A stretch of DNA of 64,000 nucleotides from Zoroaster sp. YZ-2022 (lineage: Eukaryota; Echinodermata; Asteroidea; Forcipulatida; Zoroasteridae): positions 1,736,001 to 1,800,000 of the forward strand of contig CM055823.1 of NCBI GenBank assembly GCA_029582265.1, given 5' to 3'. Numbering within the stretch: the first letter of the stretch is position 1; every line of letters starts with the position of its first letter. A program made the position numbers and the translations under genes. Positions 46,789 to 58,750 of the stretch are shown here, one piece after another. The notes beneath the pieces were generated by a model that had not been told where the DNA came from, ran no database searches, and saw only the letters and a list, made by a program, of their open reading frames with translations.

Positions 46789-47183
46789 AGGGAGGAGAGC
46801 CAAAGTCATGGTACAGCCAAGCCTTTGAGAAGCCTGGCCAGGCCTGGGCTACCTGGCCTCCTAATTGTCTTTTGTGAGTCCTAATCCTGTAACAATACAG
46901 TACCTGCCAATCAACATAACCTGGGCTTCTGGAGGGCCTAGTCCAGCCAAGTAGACCTCATTATAATGGCTGCAGTTGTGAACTAAAGACAGCCAAGGTG
47001 TCAATTGAGTTTGTGCTAACAATAATTATGAGCTATTTGAGATACATTCATTAGTAAATGGTCTTTTGTGTTCAGGTAGGGTACATAACAAGCAGAAAGC
47101 GGATTATATAGGCTCATAGACCTATGCCTGGCTGGGCTTCTCAAAGGCTTTGCTCTACCATGACTGTGTGACCCTCCTCCCTA
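46789..47183. mobile_element. MITE of the ggaggagggccaaagtcatg family
   Basis: The left end is agggaggagagccaaagtca and the right end ttctcaaaggctttgctcta, ending accctcctccct. The interior shares ctgtaacaatacagtacctg and cattataatggctgcagttg with the 22.8 kb and 59.3 kb copies. It lies in the CUB C to 45 kb interval. Confidence 0.78.
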
Positions 47184-47489
47184 AATGTGTCACCTGTTCA
47201 TTAAGGTTTGCTGAATTTCAAACCCCCATAAATAAATTTAGTGTGCCACCTTAAGGGAAGGTACAACTTCGTTTATTACAGGTTTTGGGCGTGGTCACTG
47301 GCAATAATGACCGAGTCGAATGCGAAGTCCTTATTGCCTGTGACCATGAACAAAACAGGTCATTATCCTGCAGTAAAAACCAACCGTCATCAATTTCGTT
47401 TTTAAAATGTAAATTGTAATTTTTGTTGAAGCCAAAAAGAAATTCACGGCAAATTCACATTTTGGGGAAACACAAAACACTTGAAAAGA

Positions 47490-48680
47490 ACATGAGTCAG
47501 TATCACTATGAAAAACTTCACCCTGAAAATCTGTTCTGCATTGAAATAACAGTTCACCATAATTTCACGGTGTCTCTTCCTCTCAGATATTGGCAATAAT
47601 GTTCACAGTGATTTCATGGCAAATTCACAGCACTCTTGAGAATTAATGAGCTGCCCCAAAACTGCCATGAGAAGTTCATGGTGTTTTCACGGCATTTTCA
47701 CAGCGAAGGAATCCCAAGAATATTTCATGGAGTTTTCACAGTGTTGTGTCATCGTGAAATTGCTGTGAAGTATTTATTTCACGGTAAAACTGATTTTCAG
47801 AGCATTTTCAGGGTAAAGTTATTCAAAGTGTATGATGAAAAACAACCTTCATCACTCTGGTTGGTTCAAATGCATGTCACATGTCGGCTAAATAGAACAC
47901 GAGTCAACATGATGCAAAACAACCTTCATCACTCTGGTTGGTTCAAATGCATGTCACATGTCGGCTAAATAGAACAGCTGGCAAATAGTTGGCACATACC
48001 CGCTGCTCTGATTTTTATAAGCCATGTCTGTACCATCTGTTAATACACCCCAACGGATTACATTTTGTCCAATCAGATTGGCTCAACTGTTTTGGACATT
48101 TATGAATATATAATCATCTACAAGTATATTTGGTACGTAAATATTTCAAAGGGGGCACCAATTAAGGCTAAGAACAGGGTAACGGAGGCAGTGGCTTCCA
48201 TGAAATTTAAGGCCTGTATTTTAATTGGCGAGACAGCAATAAGGCTGAGAACAGGGTAACGGAGGCAGTGGCTTCCATGAAATTTAAGGCCTGTATTTTA
48301 AGGCGAGACACCAATAATCAAAGTAGAGTGCCCCTGCCAGCGCACGCTCGAGAGTGACTCTTGTTATTGATTTTTTTGCAAGACAACGACTGAACAATGA
48401 CCACAAAACACTGAATAAAACACTTTAACCTGAAAATGCCCTGAAAATCTGTTTTTCCATGAAATATATAGTTCACGGTAATTTCATGACACAATACTGT
48501 GACAACGCCATGAAATACTCTTGGGATTCCTTCGCTGTGAAATGCAGTGAAAACGCCATGAACTTCTTGTGGCAGTTTTGGGGCAGCTCAGTAATTCTTG
48601 AGAGCGCCATGAATTTGCCGTGAAATTTCATTAAACTCTTATTTCACGGCAAGCAGATTTTCAAGGTATTTTCTATTCAT
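47490..48680. mobile_element. Large foldback element with 240-bp arms and internal duplications
   Basis: The left arm (about 47.58-47.83 kb) includes cagcgaaggaatcccaagaa and gagctgccccaaaactgcca. The right arm (about 48.42-48.67 kb) carries them inverted (ttcttgggattccttcgctg is the exact partner up to one base, and tggcagttttggggcagctc). In the spacer, caaccttcatcactctggtt is duplicated at 47.84 and 47.92 kb, and gaacagggtaacggaggcag at 48.17 and 48.25 kb. It lies between CUB C exons. Confidence 0.75.
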
Positions 48681-48744
48681 AGTGAAAGGATGGTCACAGT
48701 GACTGCGCTGGTAGTCAGTGGCAGTTGACCAAAGTCTACTATAC

Positions 48745-48965
48745 CTCAATGAAGTCATATTCACAAGCCGTTTGCGTTTTGGGAATTGACTGCCGTTTGT
48801 AGAGCATATGTTCAGACACTGCTTCTCTTCTCTTACGTATCTTGGTGACTGGTGTGACACTAACAAAGACGACCTCATGGGATTTGCCTTGTAGAAGGTA
48901 GTCAATGTGAACGTTAGATGGGTAGTCATCCGGATAGTTTAGACTTGTGAAAGATCCGCCAGTAC
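48745..48965 (-). CDS. CUB domain C, N-terminal exon
   Basis: The acceptor is acattttcag and the donor gtatag. It reads TGGSFTSLNYPDDYPSNVHI, DYLLQGKSHEVVFVSVTPV, then a basic insert TKIRKRREAVSEHMLYKRQS, and ends with CEYDFIE. S-F-T-S-L-N-Y-P-D-D-Y-P is a canonical CUB opening and C-E-Y-D-F-I-E the canonical centre. The basic K-I-R-K-R-R insert is unusual and looks like a furin-type site, which is inference. It is uninterrupted. Confidence 0.88.
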
Positions 48966-49251
48966 CTGAAAATGTCCGACTTGCTGTTTGGATTTAAACA
49001 AAGGAAGGTTTTATTTCTAACAGACATGATACCTTAATACCGAGGTCAGTCCCAGACATTTTAAACATTCTGATTGGTTGAAATTGGTCACATGGTTATG
49101 TTTTAACTGTCTCAAACGGTAATAAAAGACATCTCAGAAAGTTATACAAAAAATTGTTTTGGGAGCTTAGCTAATCTCGCCCACTAAATCTACCCAGAAC
49201 AATCTAAATTATCACCCGCAAAAATTCTCGTTTCCTACAAGACCTTTAGAA

Positions 49252-52200
49252 AACCAGCCAGCCACTCCAGTTTGATGTAACCACTTTGCCTGGCTGGGCA
49301 CTGTTGACCCAACGTTAATCCATCCACACAATAGAAGCCAGCCACACCAGTTTGATGTAACCACTTTGCCTGGCTGGGCACTGTTGGCCCAACGTTAATC
49401 CATCCACACAATAGAAGCCAGCCACACCAGTTTGATGTAACCACTTTGCCTGGCTGGGCACTGTTGACCCAACGTTAATCCATCCACACAATAGAAGCCA
49501 GCCACACCAGTTTGATGTAACCACTTTGCCTGGCTGGGCACTGTTGACCCAACGTTAATCCATCCACACAATAGAAGCCAGCCACACCAGTTTGATGTAA
49601 CCACTTTGCCTGGCTGGGCACTGTTGACCCAACGTTAATCCATGCACACAATAGAAGCCAGCCACACCAGTTTGATGTAACCACTTTGCCTGGCTGAGCA
49701 CTGTTGGCCAAACGTTAATCCATCCACACAATAGAAGTCAGCCACACCAGTTTGATGTAACCACTTTGCCTGGCTGGGCACTGTTGGCCAAACGTTAATC
49801 CATCCACACAATAGAAGTCAGCCACACCAGTTTGATGTAACCACTTTGCCTGGCTGGGCACTGTTGACCCAACGTTAATCCATCCACACAATAGAAGCCA
49901 GCCACACCAGTTTGATGTAACCACTTTGCCTGGCTGGGCACTGTTGGCCCAACGTTAATCCATCCACACAATAGAAGCCAGCCACACCAGTTTGATGTAA
50001 CCACTTTGCCTGGCTGGGCACTGTTGACCCAATGTTAATCCATCCACACAATAGAAGCCAGCCACACCAGTTTGATGTAACCACTTTGCCTGGCTGGGCA
50101 CTGTTGGCCCAATGTTAATCCATCCACACAATAGAAGCCAGCCACACCAGTTTGATGTAACCACTTTGCCTGGCTGGGCACTGTTGGACCAATGTTAATC
50201 CATCCACACAATAGAAGCCAGCCACACCAGTTTGATGTAACCACTTTGCCTGGCTGGGCACTGTTGGCCCAATGTTAATCCATCCACACAATAGAAGTCA
50301 GCCACACCAGTTTGATGTAACCACTTTGCCTGGCTGGGCACTGTTGGCCCAACGTTAATCCATCCACACAATAGAAGTCAGCCACACCAGTTTGATGTAA
50401 CCACTTTGCCTGGCTGAGCACTGTTGGCCCAACGTTAATCCATCCACACAATAGAAGCCAGCCACACCAGTTTGATGTAACCACTTTGCCTGGCTGGGCA
50501 CTGTTGGCCCAACGTTAATCCATCCACACAATAGAAGCCAGCCACACCAGTTTGATGTAACCACTTTGCCTGGCTGGGCACTGTTGGCCCAACGTTAATC
50601 CATCCACACAATAGAAGCCAGCCACACCAGTTTGATGTAACCACTTTGCCTGGCTGGGCACTGTTGGCCCAATGTTAATCCATCCACACAATAGAAGTCA
50701 GCCACACCAGTTTGATGTAACCACTTTGCCTGGCTGAGCACTGTTGGCCCAATGTTAATCCATCCACACAATAGAAGTCAGCCACACCAGTTTGATGTAA
50801 CCACTTTGCCTGGCTGAGCACTGTTGGCCCAACGTTAATCCATCCACACAATAGAAGCCAGCCACACCAGTTTGATGTAACCACTTTGCCTGGCTGGGCA
50901 CTGTTGGCCCAATGTTAATCCATCCACACAATAGAAGTCAGCCACACCAGTTTGATGTAACCACTTTGCCTGGCTGGGCACTGTTGACCCAATGTTAATC
51001 CATCCACACAATAGAAGTCAGCCACACCAGTTTGATGTAACCACTTTGCCTGGCTGAGCACTGTTGGCCCAATGTTAATCCATCCACACAATAGAAGCCA
51101 GCCACACCAGTTTGATGTAACCACTTTGCCTGGCTGAGCACTGTTGGCCCAATGTTAATCCATCCACACAATAGAAGCCAGCCACACCAGTTTGATGTAA
51201 CCACTTTGCCTGGCTGAGCACTGTTGGCCCAATGTTAATCCATCCACACAATAGAAGTCAGCCACACCAGTTTGATGTAACCACTTTGCCTGGCTGGGCA
51301 CTGTTGGCCCAATGTTAATCCATCCACACAATAGAAGCTAGCCACACCAGTTTGATGTAACCACTTTGCCTGGCTGGGCACTGTTGGCCCAACGTTAATC
51401 CATCCACACAATAGAAGCTAGCCACACCAGTTTGATGTAACCACTTTGCCTGGCTGGGCACTGTTGGCCCAACGTTAATCCATCCACACAATAGAAGTCA
51501 GCCACACCAGTTTGATGTAACCACTTTGCCTGGCTGGGCACTGTTGGCCCAACGTTAATCCATCCACACAATAGAAGCCAGCCACACCAGTTTGATGTAA
51601 CCACTTTGCCTGGCTGGGCACTGTTGGCCCAATGTTAATCCATCCACACAATAGAAGTCAGCCACACCAGTTTGATGTAACCACTTTGCCTGGCTGGGCA
51701 CTGTTGACCCAATGTTAATCCATCCACACAATAGAAGCTAGCCACACCAGTTTGATGTAACCACTTTGCCTGGCTGGGCACTGTTGACCCAATGTTAATC
51801 CATGCACACAATAGAAGCCAGCCACACCAGTTTGATGTAACCACTTTGCCTGGCTGAGCACTGTTGGCCCAATGTTAATCCATCCACACAATAGAAGTCA
51901 GCCACACCAGTTTGATGTAACCACTTTGCCTGGCTGGGCACTGTTGACCCAATGTTAATCCATCCACACAATAGAAGCTAGACACACCAGTTTGATGTAA
52001 CCACTTTGCCTGGCTGAGCACTGTTGGCCCAATGTTAATCCATCCACACAATAGAAGTCAGCCACACCAGTTTGATGTAACCACTTTGCCTGGCTGGGCA
52101 CTGTTGACCCAATGTTAATCCATCCACACAATAGAAGCTAGCCACACCAGTTTGATGTAACCACTTTGCCTGGCTGAGCACTGTTGGCCCAATGTTAATC

Positions 52201-52692
52201 CATCCACACAATAGAAGTCAGCCACACCAGTTTGATGTAACCACTTTGCCTGGCTGAGCACTGTTGGCCCAATGTTAATCCATCCACACAATAGAAGTCA
52301 GCCACACCAGTTTGATGTAACCACTTTGCCTGGCTGAGCACTGTTGGCCCAATGTTAATCCATCCACACAATAGAAGTCAGCCACACCAGTTTGATGTAA
52401 CCACTTTGCCTGGCTGAGCACTGTTGACCCAATGTTAATCCATCCACACAATAGAAGTCAGCCACACCAGTTTGATGTAACCACTTTGCCTGGCTGGGCA
52501 CTGTTGACCCAATGTTAATCCATCCACACAATAGAAGTCAGCCACACCAGTTTGATGTAACCACTTTGCCTGGCTGGGCACTGTTGACCCAACGTTAATC
52601 CATCCACACAATAGAAGCCAGCCACACCAGTTTGATGTAACCACTTTGCCTGGCTGAGCACTGTTGACCCAATGTTAATCCATCCACACAAT
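49252..52692. repeat. 80-bp satellite, 43 units, no length variation
   Basis: The unit begins gccacaccagtttgatgtaa and includes ccactttgcctggctgggca and ctgttggcccaacgttaatc. Units start every 80 bp from 49261 to 52621 without a single indel. Variation is limited to a few positions: aagcca/aagtca/aagcta, ctgggca/ctgagca, ttggccc/ttgaccc and aacgtt/aatgtt. It lies in the intron between CUB B and CUB C exons. Confidence 0.98.
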
Positions 52693-53360
52693 GGAAAGGC
52701 TTCATTGGCAATTTAAAAGGTCTACGCTCTGCAGGAACACTCTTGCCAATGAATTAGGGGTTATTTTTTTGAGGACTACAGCTTCATCACTGCTTTCTGG
52801 GCGAGTGTCACGATAATACTGGCAGAATGACCCAGTGGTTTTAGCGGGAGAGATTGTCGAGAGTCCCTTATATGGTTGTAAAAAAGACAGGTCTCAAACA
52901 GTGGGTTAAAAGTCCGGTCTCGAATGTTATTTTAAAAAACCACTATTAAAAACTGAATCTGGTTGATGTTTAAGACAGAAGGTGACTCATCAAGTGCTTT
53001 TGCTATAAACTGGACGCACTCGTTCTGACCAGCCCATTAATAAAACTGCAATCAAAGAAAAGAATAATAATAATATGGACTTATACAGCGCATGTATCCA
53101 CCAAACTGATGCTCAAAGGCACATTACATTATTATCCCTGCTCATCAGGCTCATAAATCATTTTGCCGATATCTTGATAACTTAAAAAAGTTCTCGAAAT
53201 CGTAATCTAATAAAAAAGGTATCGCGATATTCGATATCGTGTTATCGCCCAAGCTTATTGTAAACTCAAAATCTTATTAAAAAAGTAAATTTCTGCCTGA
53301 AGAATCGCTTTTGAATGTTAAAACAAGGAATTTAGGTTAAATTACACAAGTAGGGAAAAG

Positions 53361-53930
53361 AATGTGTGTACTACCAATGCGTGTGTGTATTACGTATTGA
53401 CTTTATGAACAGGACAGTCTGTACAACAGTTCACATAAAGAATGTGTGTACTACCAATGCGTGTGTGTATTACGTATTGACTTTATGAACAGGACAGTCT
53501 GTACAACAGTTTACATAAAGAATGTGTGTACTACCAATGTGTGTACTACCAATGCGTGTGTGTATTACGTATTGACTTTATGAACAGGACAGTCTGTACA
53601 ACAGTTCACATAAAGAATGTGTGTACTACCAATGCGTGTGTGTATTACGTATTGACTTTATGAACAGGACAGTCTGTACAACAGTTCACATAAAGAATGT
53701 GTGTACTACCAATGCGTGTGTGTATTACGTATTGACTTTATGAACAGGACAGTCTGTACAACAGTTCACATAAAGAATGTGTGTACTACCAATGCGTGTG
53801 TGTATTACGTATTGACTTTATGAACAGGACAGTCTGTACAACAGTTCACATAAAGAATGTGTGTACTACCAATGCGTGTGTGTATTACGTATTGACTTTA
53901 TGAACAGGACAGTCTGTACAACAGTTTACA
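53361..53930. repeat. Second 80-bp tandem repeat, 7 units
   Basis: The unit starts aatgtgtgtactaccaatgc and includes gtgtgtgtattacgtattga and aggacagtctgtacaacagt. It is also 80 bp but unrelated in sequence to the array ending 670 bp to the left. The third unit carries an extra internal copy of gtgtactaccaatg. Confidence 0.95.
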
Positions 53931-54014
53931 AATCACTCAAAATATGCATCTTGAAAAGACCATGTAGATGGTACGTCATATCACTCTTGACCTTTGACCT
54001 GATGGGATTTTTAC

Positions 54015-54098
54015 CTCATTTCCATCTGAAGTCCATGTGAATGGCCGTTTTGATGTCTCGCATGTTTTCTGACTCCGTTGGGTGGTAGTGTCTATCAC
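54015..54098 (-). CDS. CUB domain B, short middle exon
   Basis: This 28-codon exon is in phase 0 at both ends, between acceptor gtggttgtag and donor gtaaaa. It reads VIDTTTQRSQKTCETSKRPF then TWTSDGNE. TWTSDGNE is the W-x-S-x-x-N-E motif that precedes the last strands of a CUB. The exon with those strands should follow between 54.0 and 49.0 kb but was not found; the 80-bp satellites occupy most of that interval. Confidence 0.68.
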
Positions 54099-54639
54099 CT
54101 ACAACCACAGAATAAACAGGAAAGGTACAACATTGGTCATGTATACTTACTTTCTTTGAATCAAGAAAACCATCTACCCTTTCAGGGAATATGTGCCATC
54201 TGGCACACTGGCAAATACGGGTGTAACGATAACACTTTAACACGATACGATATATATCATGATACGTATCGTGAATACTAAAAATGCTTTTAAAAAAAAT
54301 GTCAGTAATGTTGTAAATTACCCAATGTTGTACAGAGACTTAAACACAGTAAAACAGATTTTATCGTCAGCATTTTTAAATCATTTTTTAAGATGGCAAA
54401 AGGCATTTTTCTCAGTTCTAAATGTCAGATATGAAGTGCTAATATTTTTAAACAAAATTTGGTTCGGATAACATTCAGTATTTTGTTATAATCTGATGAA
54501 ATTTTTGTGGGGAAAAAAAAATCAGTATCGCGATACAGTTTTTGATCGTGATGTGTATTGCAGCATTTTGGTATCGCAATAATCAATGCATCAGTGAATC
54601 GTTACACACTTACTGGCAAACAATTTTCTCAAAGAAACC

Positions 54640-54912
54640 CACATTCAGTGATGTGATTTAACAAAAGTAAAAAAAAAAAAAAATCCTGACAAATGGGTAG
54701 CAGGCCTGGGTCTCCCTTTGGTCTCGAGGACAAAGTCCCCTGAACCTTCCGGATGTTTAACTGTGGAGGATTTACAGACTCTCCACATCCCCACTAACAA
54801 GAAACTAGAGGCTACTTTTTCTTTCCTTGGTGGCTACTTCTCTTTCAAGAAAATTTTGAGGCAAAGGGAGATTTGTCAAAAATCCTGAAAACGGGAAAAT
54901 CACAGACCTGCA
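54640..54912. repeat. Interspersed repeat family R1, copy 4
   Basis: It contains gcaggcctgggtctcccttt, ctttggtctcgaggacaaag and ccacatccccactaacaaga. The sequence between it and the CUB B exon to the left (54.1-54.6 kb) is AT-rich and has atcgtgatacgtatcgtg palindromes. Confidence 0.75.
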
Positions 54913-54993
54913 CATTGGTGGCTTTGACCTGAATAAACGAACTAACAAACAAACAATAACAAATTTGTTTACTTTTTCCTACCCAACACAAAC

Positions 54994-55175
54994 CTTTATA
55001 TGGGTATCACAGTCCTTTATGTTCAAAACTAAGTTTTCAAATCTCAGGATGATACAATGGTTGAGTGCTGGGTGGGTGCGTATGACGATGTAACAGTTCT
55101 GGGAACCAATTAAGAGGGTATTCTTGGGCGAACTAAATTTACCCGGAAACTCGGCATCCATAAACTGTATGCATG
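54994..55175 (-). CDS. CUB domain B, N-terminal exon
   Basis: The acceptor is catgacag and the donor gtttgt. It reads CIQFMDAEFPGKFSSPKNTL, then LIGSQNCYIVIRTHPA and CIILRFENLVLNIKDCDTHI. Cys, then F-P-G-K-F-S-S-P, then an aromatic-rich strand and C-x-x-x-I-K are the expected CUB landmarks. It is uninterrupted, and both flanking phases fit. Confidence 0.78.
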
Positions 55176-55549
55176 CTGTCATGGAAACAAAAGAAAAAAT
55201 GTCAAAAAAAGATTAAATTTCATCACATAAGACACCAATTCTGATTGGACAATAGTCTCCACCTAGGTAAGTAGCCTCGGGGGAAGCAAGGAGAAGACTA
55301 TCAATAAAAATAGAACAAATAGAGAATTAGCCATTGGAAACTGCTTACCAACCTAAAGGACGTGTAGTACAACTTGCAAAATGCAAATATATACTAGTTA
55401 CTGAAAGTGCTGAATTTTTCCAAAAAAGTGCCCCTTAGAGGATATTGATGGATTTGGGGTGGTTAGGGTTCAAATATTATACAAGCGAAAACTTTCAGGG
55501 GTTACATTTTTGTTTTAATTCTGCCGTCCCTCCGTGACAATTTAAGGAA

Positions 55550-55690
55550 ACTTAGGGAGGAGGGCCAAAGTCTTGGTACTGCCAAGCCTTTGAGAAGACT
55601 GGCCAAGCCCAGGCCTTGCCCGGGCCTAGGGGTCTACATAATCCCCTATCTGAACACAAAAGACCCTCAAATATCAGCACTGTTGCATGT
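55550..55690. mobile_element. Left-end fragment of the ggaggagggccaaagtcatg MITE
   Basis: It reads agggaggagggccaaagtct, then gccaagcctttgagaagact and ataatcccctatctgaacac. No matching right end follows. Confidence 0.65.
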
Positions 55691-56196
55691 GTAAAAAAGG
55701 GTCCATTTGTTTCCCCCAGTAGACCTTAGGGTTCTAACAAAATAACTTTTTACAGTATTTCACCTTGGGTTGACAACAAAAATGACTGGTTTCTTTGTGA
55801 CATAACCTCTCATAAAATGTTGAAAAGACAATTAGACCCTAAAAAAGTCTGGTTTTTGATCACTGTGCACATCACCTCAGACCTGTGCGTCTACATTTTT
55901 AATTTAAATTTTTGTTTGCTATGAAACGATGTTCAATTTCAGCACAATTTGCTGGAACGATTGCAATTCTGTTGCAAGTGTTTTAAACAATTTTTTTTTC
56001 CACATACGCATACATATGAATGTTTGCCTGATCTGTGAGGCCTCTATTAGCCACCATACTTTGTATATTTGGTCATTGCATATATCACATATTTCACAGT
56101 TGGCCCCCCCCCCCCCAAATTAAGATTACCCCCCCCCCCAAAAAAAACCACATCGATTTTGAAGCCTACCAATGACCAGAAACAGGAAACATTTTT

Positions 56197-56548
56197 GCCT
56201 TATTGATATTTGCTTAAAGCCAATCATTCAATACATACTTGCCTTATTGATATTTGCTTAAAGCCATTCATTCAATACATACTTGCCTTATTGATATTTG
56301 CTTAAAGCCAATCATTCAATACATACTTGCCTTATTGATATTTGCTTAAAGCCAATCATTCAATACATACTTGCCTTATTGATATTTGCTTAAAGCCACT
56401 CATTCAATACATACTTGCCTTATTGATATTTGCTTAAAGCCAACCATTCAATACATACTTGCCTTATTGATATTTGCTTAAAGCCACTCATTCAATACAT
56501 ACTTGCCTTATTGATATTTGCTTAAAGCCAATCATTCAATACATACTT
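56197..56548. repeat. 44-bp tandem repeat, 8 units
   Basis: The unit is gccttattgatatttgctta followed by aagccaatcattcaatacat and actt. It ends exactly at the donor of the CUB A C-terminal exon, so that donor (acatacttgc on the plus strand) lies in a repeat-derived sequence. Confidence 0.93.
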
Positions 56549-56721
56549 GCAGGTTTGGGGCTCACTGATGTCCTAAAGTTAGCCTCATAGTACAGATAAG
56601 AGCGATACGGCAGACTGGTGCAATACCATAGGAGAAGCTCATTGGAGGTTGACGTCCAGGAGAAAGGGTAGATTTGACCAGATACTTCGATAATGGGATT
56701 GGATGATACATGATCCATAAT
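56547..56721 (-). CDS. CUB domain A, C-terminal exon
   Basis: The acceptor is ttctgtatag and the donor gtatgt. It encodes IMDHVSSNPIIEVSGQIYPF, then SWTSTSNELLLWYCTSLPYR and YLYYEANFRTSVSPKP. The W-T-S-T-S-N-E-L-L-L stretch and the YYEANF ending match the second half of a CUB (W-x-S..N-x-V, then F-x-A-x-F/Y). The end phase (1) fits the next exon, giving KPTCIQFMDAEFPGKF, so two CUBs are directly joined. Confidence 0.75.
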
Positions 56722-56803
56722 CTATACAGAATATAAAACAAATCATGCAGGAATTGAAAATTTGTATGGTGAAAATACAGCCAGCCAATCATCATCAGTC
56801 AAC

Positions 56804-56955
56804 AAGCTGGGTGGTCGAGAGGTTAAGCCGTCTGCTCTAGTAAGCAGGAGGTCGTGGGTTCAAATCCTGCCCGAGTCGCCTGTGAAATTTTTTCACAGAC
56901 ACTCAAAGCACCGACCATACAGTGCTATACACATGTCAGTGTAGGGCAAAATTAA
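56804..56955 (+). mobile_element. tRNA-derived SINE, family 1, copy c (best preserved)
   Basis: The head ggtggtcgagaggttaagcc, then gcaggaggtcgtgggttcaa and atcctgcccgag, folds like a tRNA arm set. The tail is cagtgtagggcaaaatta. It sits between the CUB A exon at 56.7 kb and the 39-bp array. Confidence 0.87.
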
Positions 56956-56970
56956 ATCAACATTAGGAGT

Positions 56971-58750
56971 AGGTTTGCTGTAGCACCATGTAAATGGTTT
57001 CTAAGGAGTTGTAATAATTACTGGTTCTGTAAACGGTTTCTAAGGAGTTGTAATAATTACTGGTTCTGTAAACGGTTTCTAAGGAGTTGTAATAATTACT
57101 GGTTCTGTAAATGGTTTCTAAGGAGTTGTAATAATTACTGGTTCTGTAAATGGTTTCTAAGGAGTTGTAATAATTACTGGTTCTGTAAATGGTTTCTAAG
57201 GAGTTGTAATAATTACTGGTTCTGTAAATGGTTTCTGAGGAGTTGTAATAATTACTGTTTCTGTAAATGGTTTCTAAGGTGTTGTAATAATTACTGGTTC
57301 TGTAAATGGTTTCTAAGGAGTTGTAATAATTACTGGTTCTGTAAATGGTTTCTAAGGAGTTGTAATAATTACTGGTTCTGTAAATGGTTTCTGAGGAGTT
57401 GTAATAATTACTGGTTCTGTACATGGTTTCTAAGGAGTTGTAATAATTACTGGTTCTGTAAATGGTTTCTAAGAAGTTGTAATAATTACTGGTTCTGTAA
57501 ATGGTTTCTAAGGAGTTGTAATAATTACTGGTTCTGTAAATGGTTTCTAAGGAGTTGTAATAATTACTGGTTCTGTACATGGTTTCTAAGGAGGTGTAAT
57601 AATTACTGGTTCTGTAAATGGTTTCTGAGGAGTTGTAATAATTACTGGTTCTGTACATGGTTTCTAAGGAGTTGTAATAATTACTGGTTCTGTAAATGGT
57701 TTCTAAGAAGTTGTAATAATTACTGGTTCTGTAAATGGTTTCTAAGGAGTTGTAATAATTACTGGTTCTGTAAATGGTTTCTAAGGAGTTGTAATAATTA
57801 CTGGTTCTGTACATGGTTTCTAAGGAGGTGTAATAATTACTGGTTCTGTAAATGGTTTCTGAGGAGTTGTAATAATTACTGGTTCTGTAAATGGTTTCTA
57901 AGGAGTTGTAATAATTACTTGTTCTGTAAATGGTTTCTGAGGAGTTGTAATAATTACTGGTTCTGTAAATGGTTTCTAAGGAGTTGTAATAATTACTGGT
58001 TCTGTAAATGGTTTCTGAGGAGTTGTAATAATTACTGGTTCTGTACATGGTTTCTAAGGAGTTGTAATAATTACTTGTTCTGTAAATGGTTTCTGAGGAG
58101 TTGTAATAATTACTGGTTCTGTAAATGGTTTCTAAGGAGTTGTAATAATTACTTGTTCTGTAAATGGTTTGTGAGGAGTTGTAATAATTACTGGTTCTGT
58201 AAATGGTTTCTAAGGAGTTGTAATAATTACTGGTTCTGTACATGGTTTCTGAGGAGTTGTAATAATTACTGGTTCTGTACATGGTTTCTAAGGAGTTGTA
58301 ATAATTACTGGTTCTGTAAATGGTTTCTAAGGAGTTGTAATAATTACTGGTTCTGTAAATGGTTTCTAAGGAGTTGTAATAATTACTGGTTCTGTAAATG
58401 GTTTCTAAGGAGTTGTAATAATTACTGGTTCTGTAAATGGTTTCTAAGGTGTTGTAATAATTACTGGTTCTGTAAATGGTTTCTAAGGAGTTGTAATAAT
58501 TACTGGTTCTGTAAATGGTTTCTAAGGAGTTGTAATAATTACTGGTTCTGTAAATGGTTTCTAAGGAGTTGTAATAATTACTGGTTCTGTAAATGGTTTC
58601 TAAGGAGTTGTAATAATTACTGGTTCTGTAAATGGTTTCTAAGGAGTTGTAATAATTACTGGTTCTGTAAATGGTTTCTGAGGAGTTGTAATAATTACTG
58701 GTTCTGTCAATTATTACCACTCCTAAGAAACATGTTGCTACCGCAAACCT
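56971..58750. mobile_element. Palindromic element whose interior is a 39-bp tandem array (about 45 units)
   Basis: The left end aggtttgctgtagcaccatg (56971-56990) is inverted at the right end (catgttgctaccgcaaacct, 58731-58750) with 18 of 20 matches. The interior is about 45 copies of a 39-bp unit built on tggtttctaaggagttgtaa and taattactggttctgtaaa. The subterminal part of the right end (ttattaccactcctaagaaa) is an inverted version of the unit, so the array grew from the element's own subterminal sequence. Both strands stay open because 39 is divisible by 3. Confidence 0.85.

Noticed and set aside
49252..53930. CRISPR-like array
   Set aside because: The 80-bp units are nearly identical over their full length, with no unique spacers, and the genome is eukaryotic.
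56804..56880. A tRNA gene
   Set aside because: The tRNA-like head has box A and B but continues into a shared SINE body and tail found at two other sites; it lacks a clean acceptor stem.
56963..58720. 585-residue open frame of 13-residue repeats (YRTSNYYNSLETI)
   Set aside because: The unit is 39 bp, so every frame without a stop stays open. Unit changes alter residues freely, and part of the opposite strand is open too. It is satellite DNA within a palindromic element.
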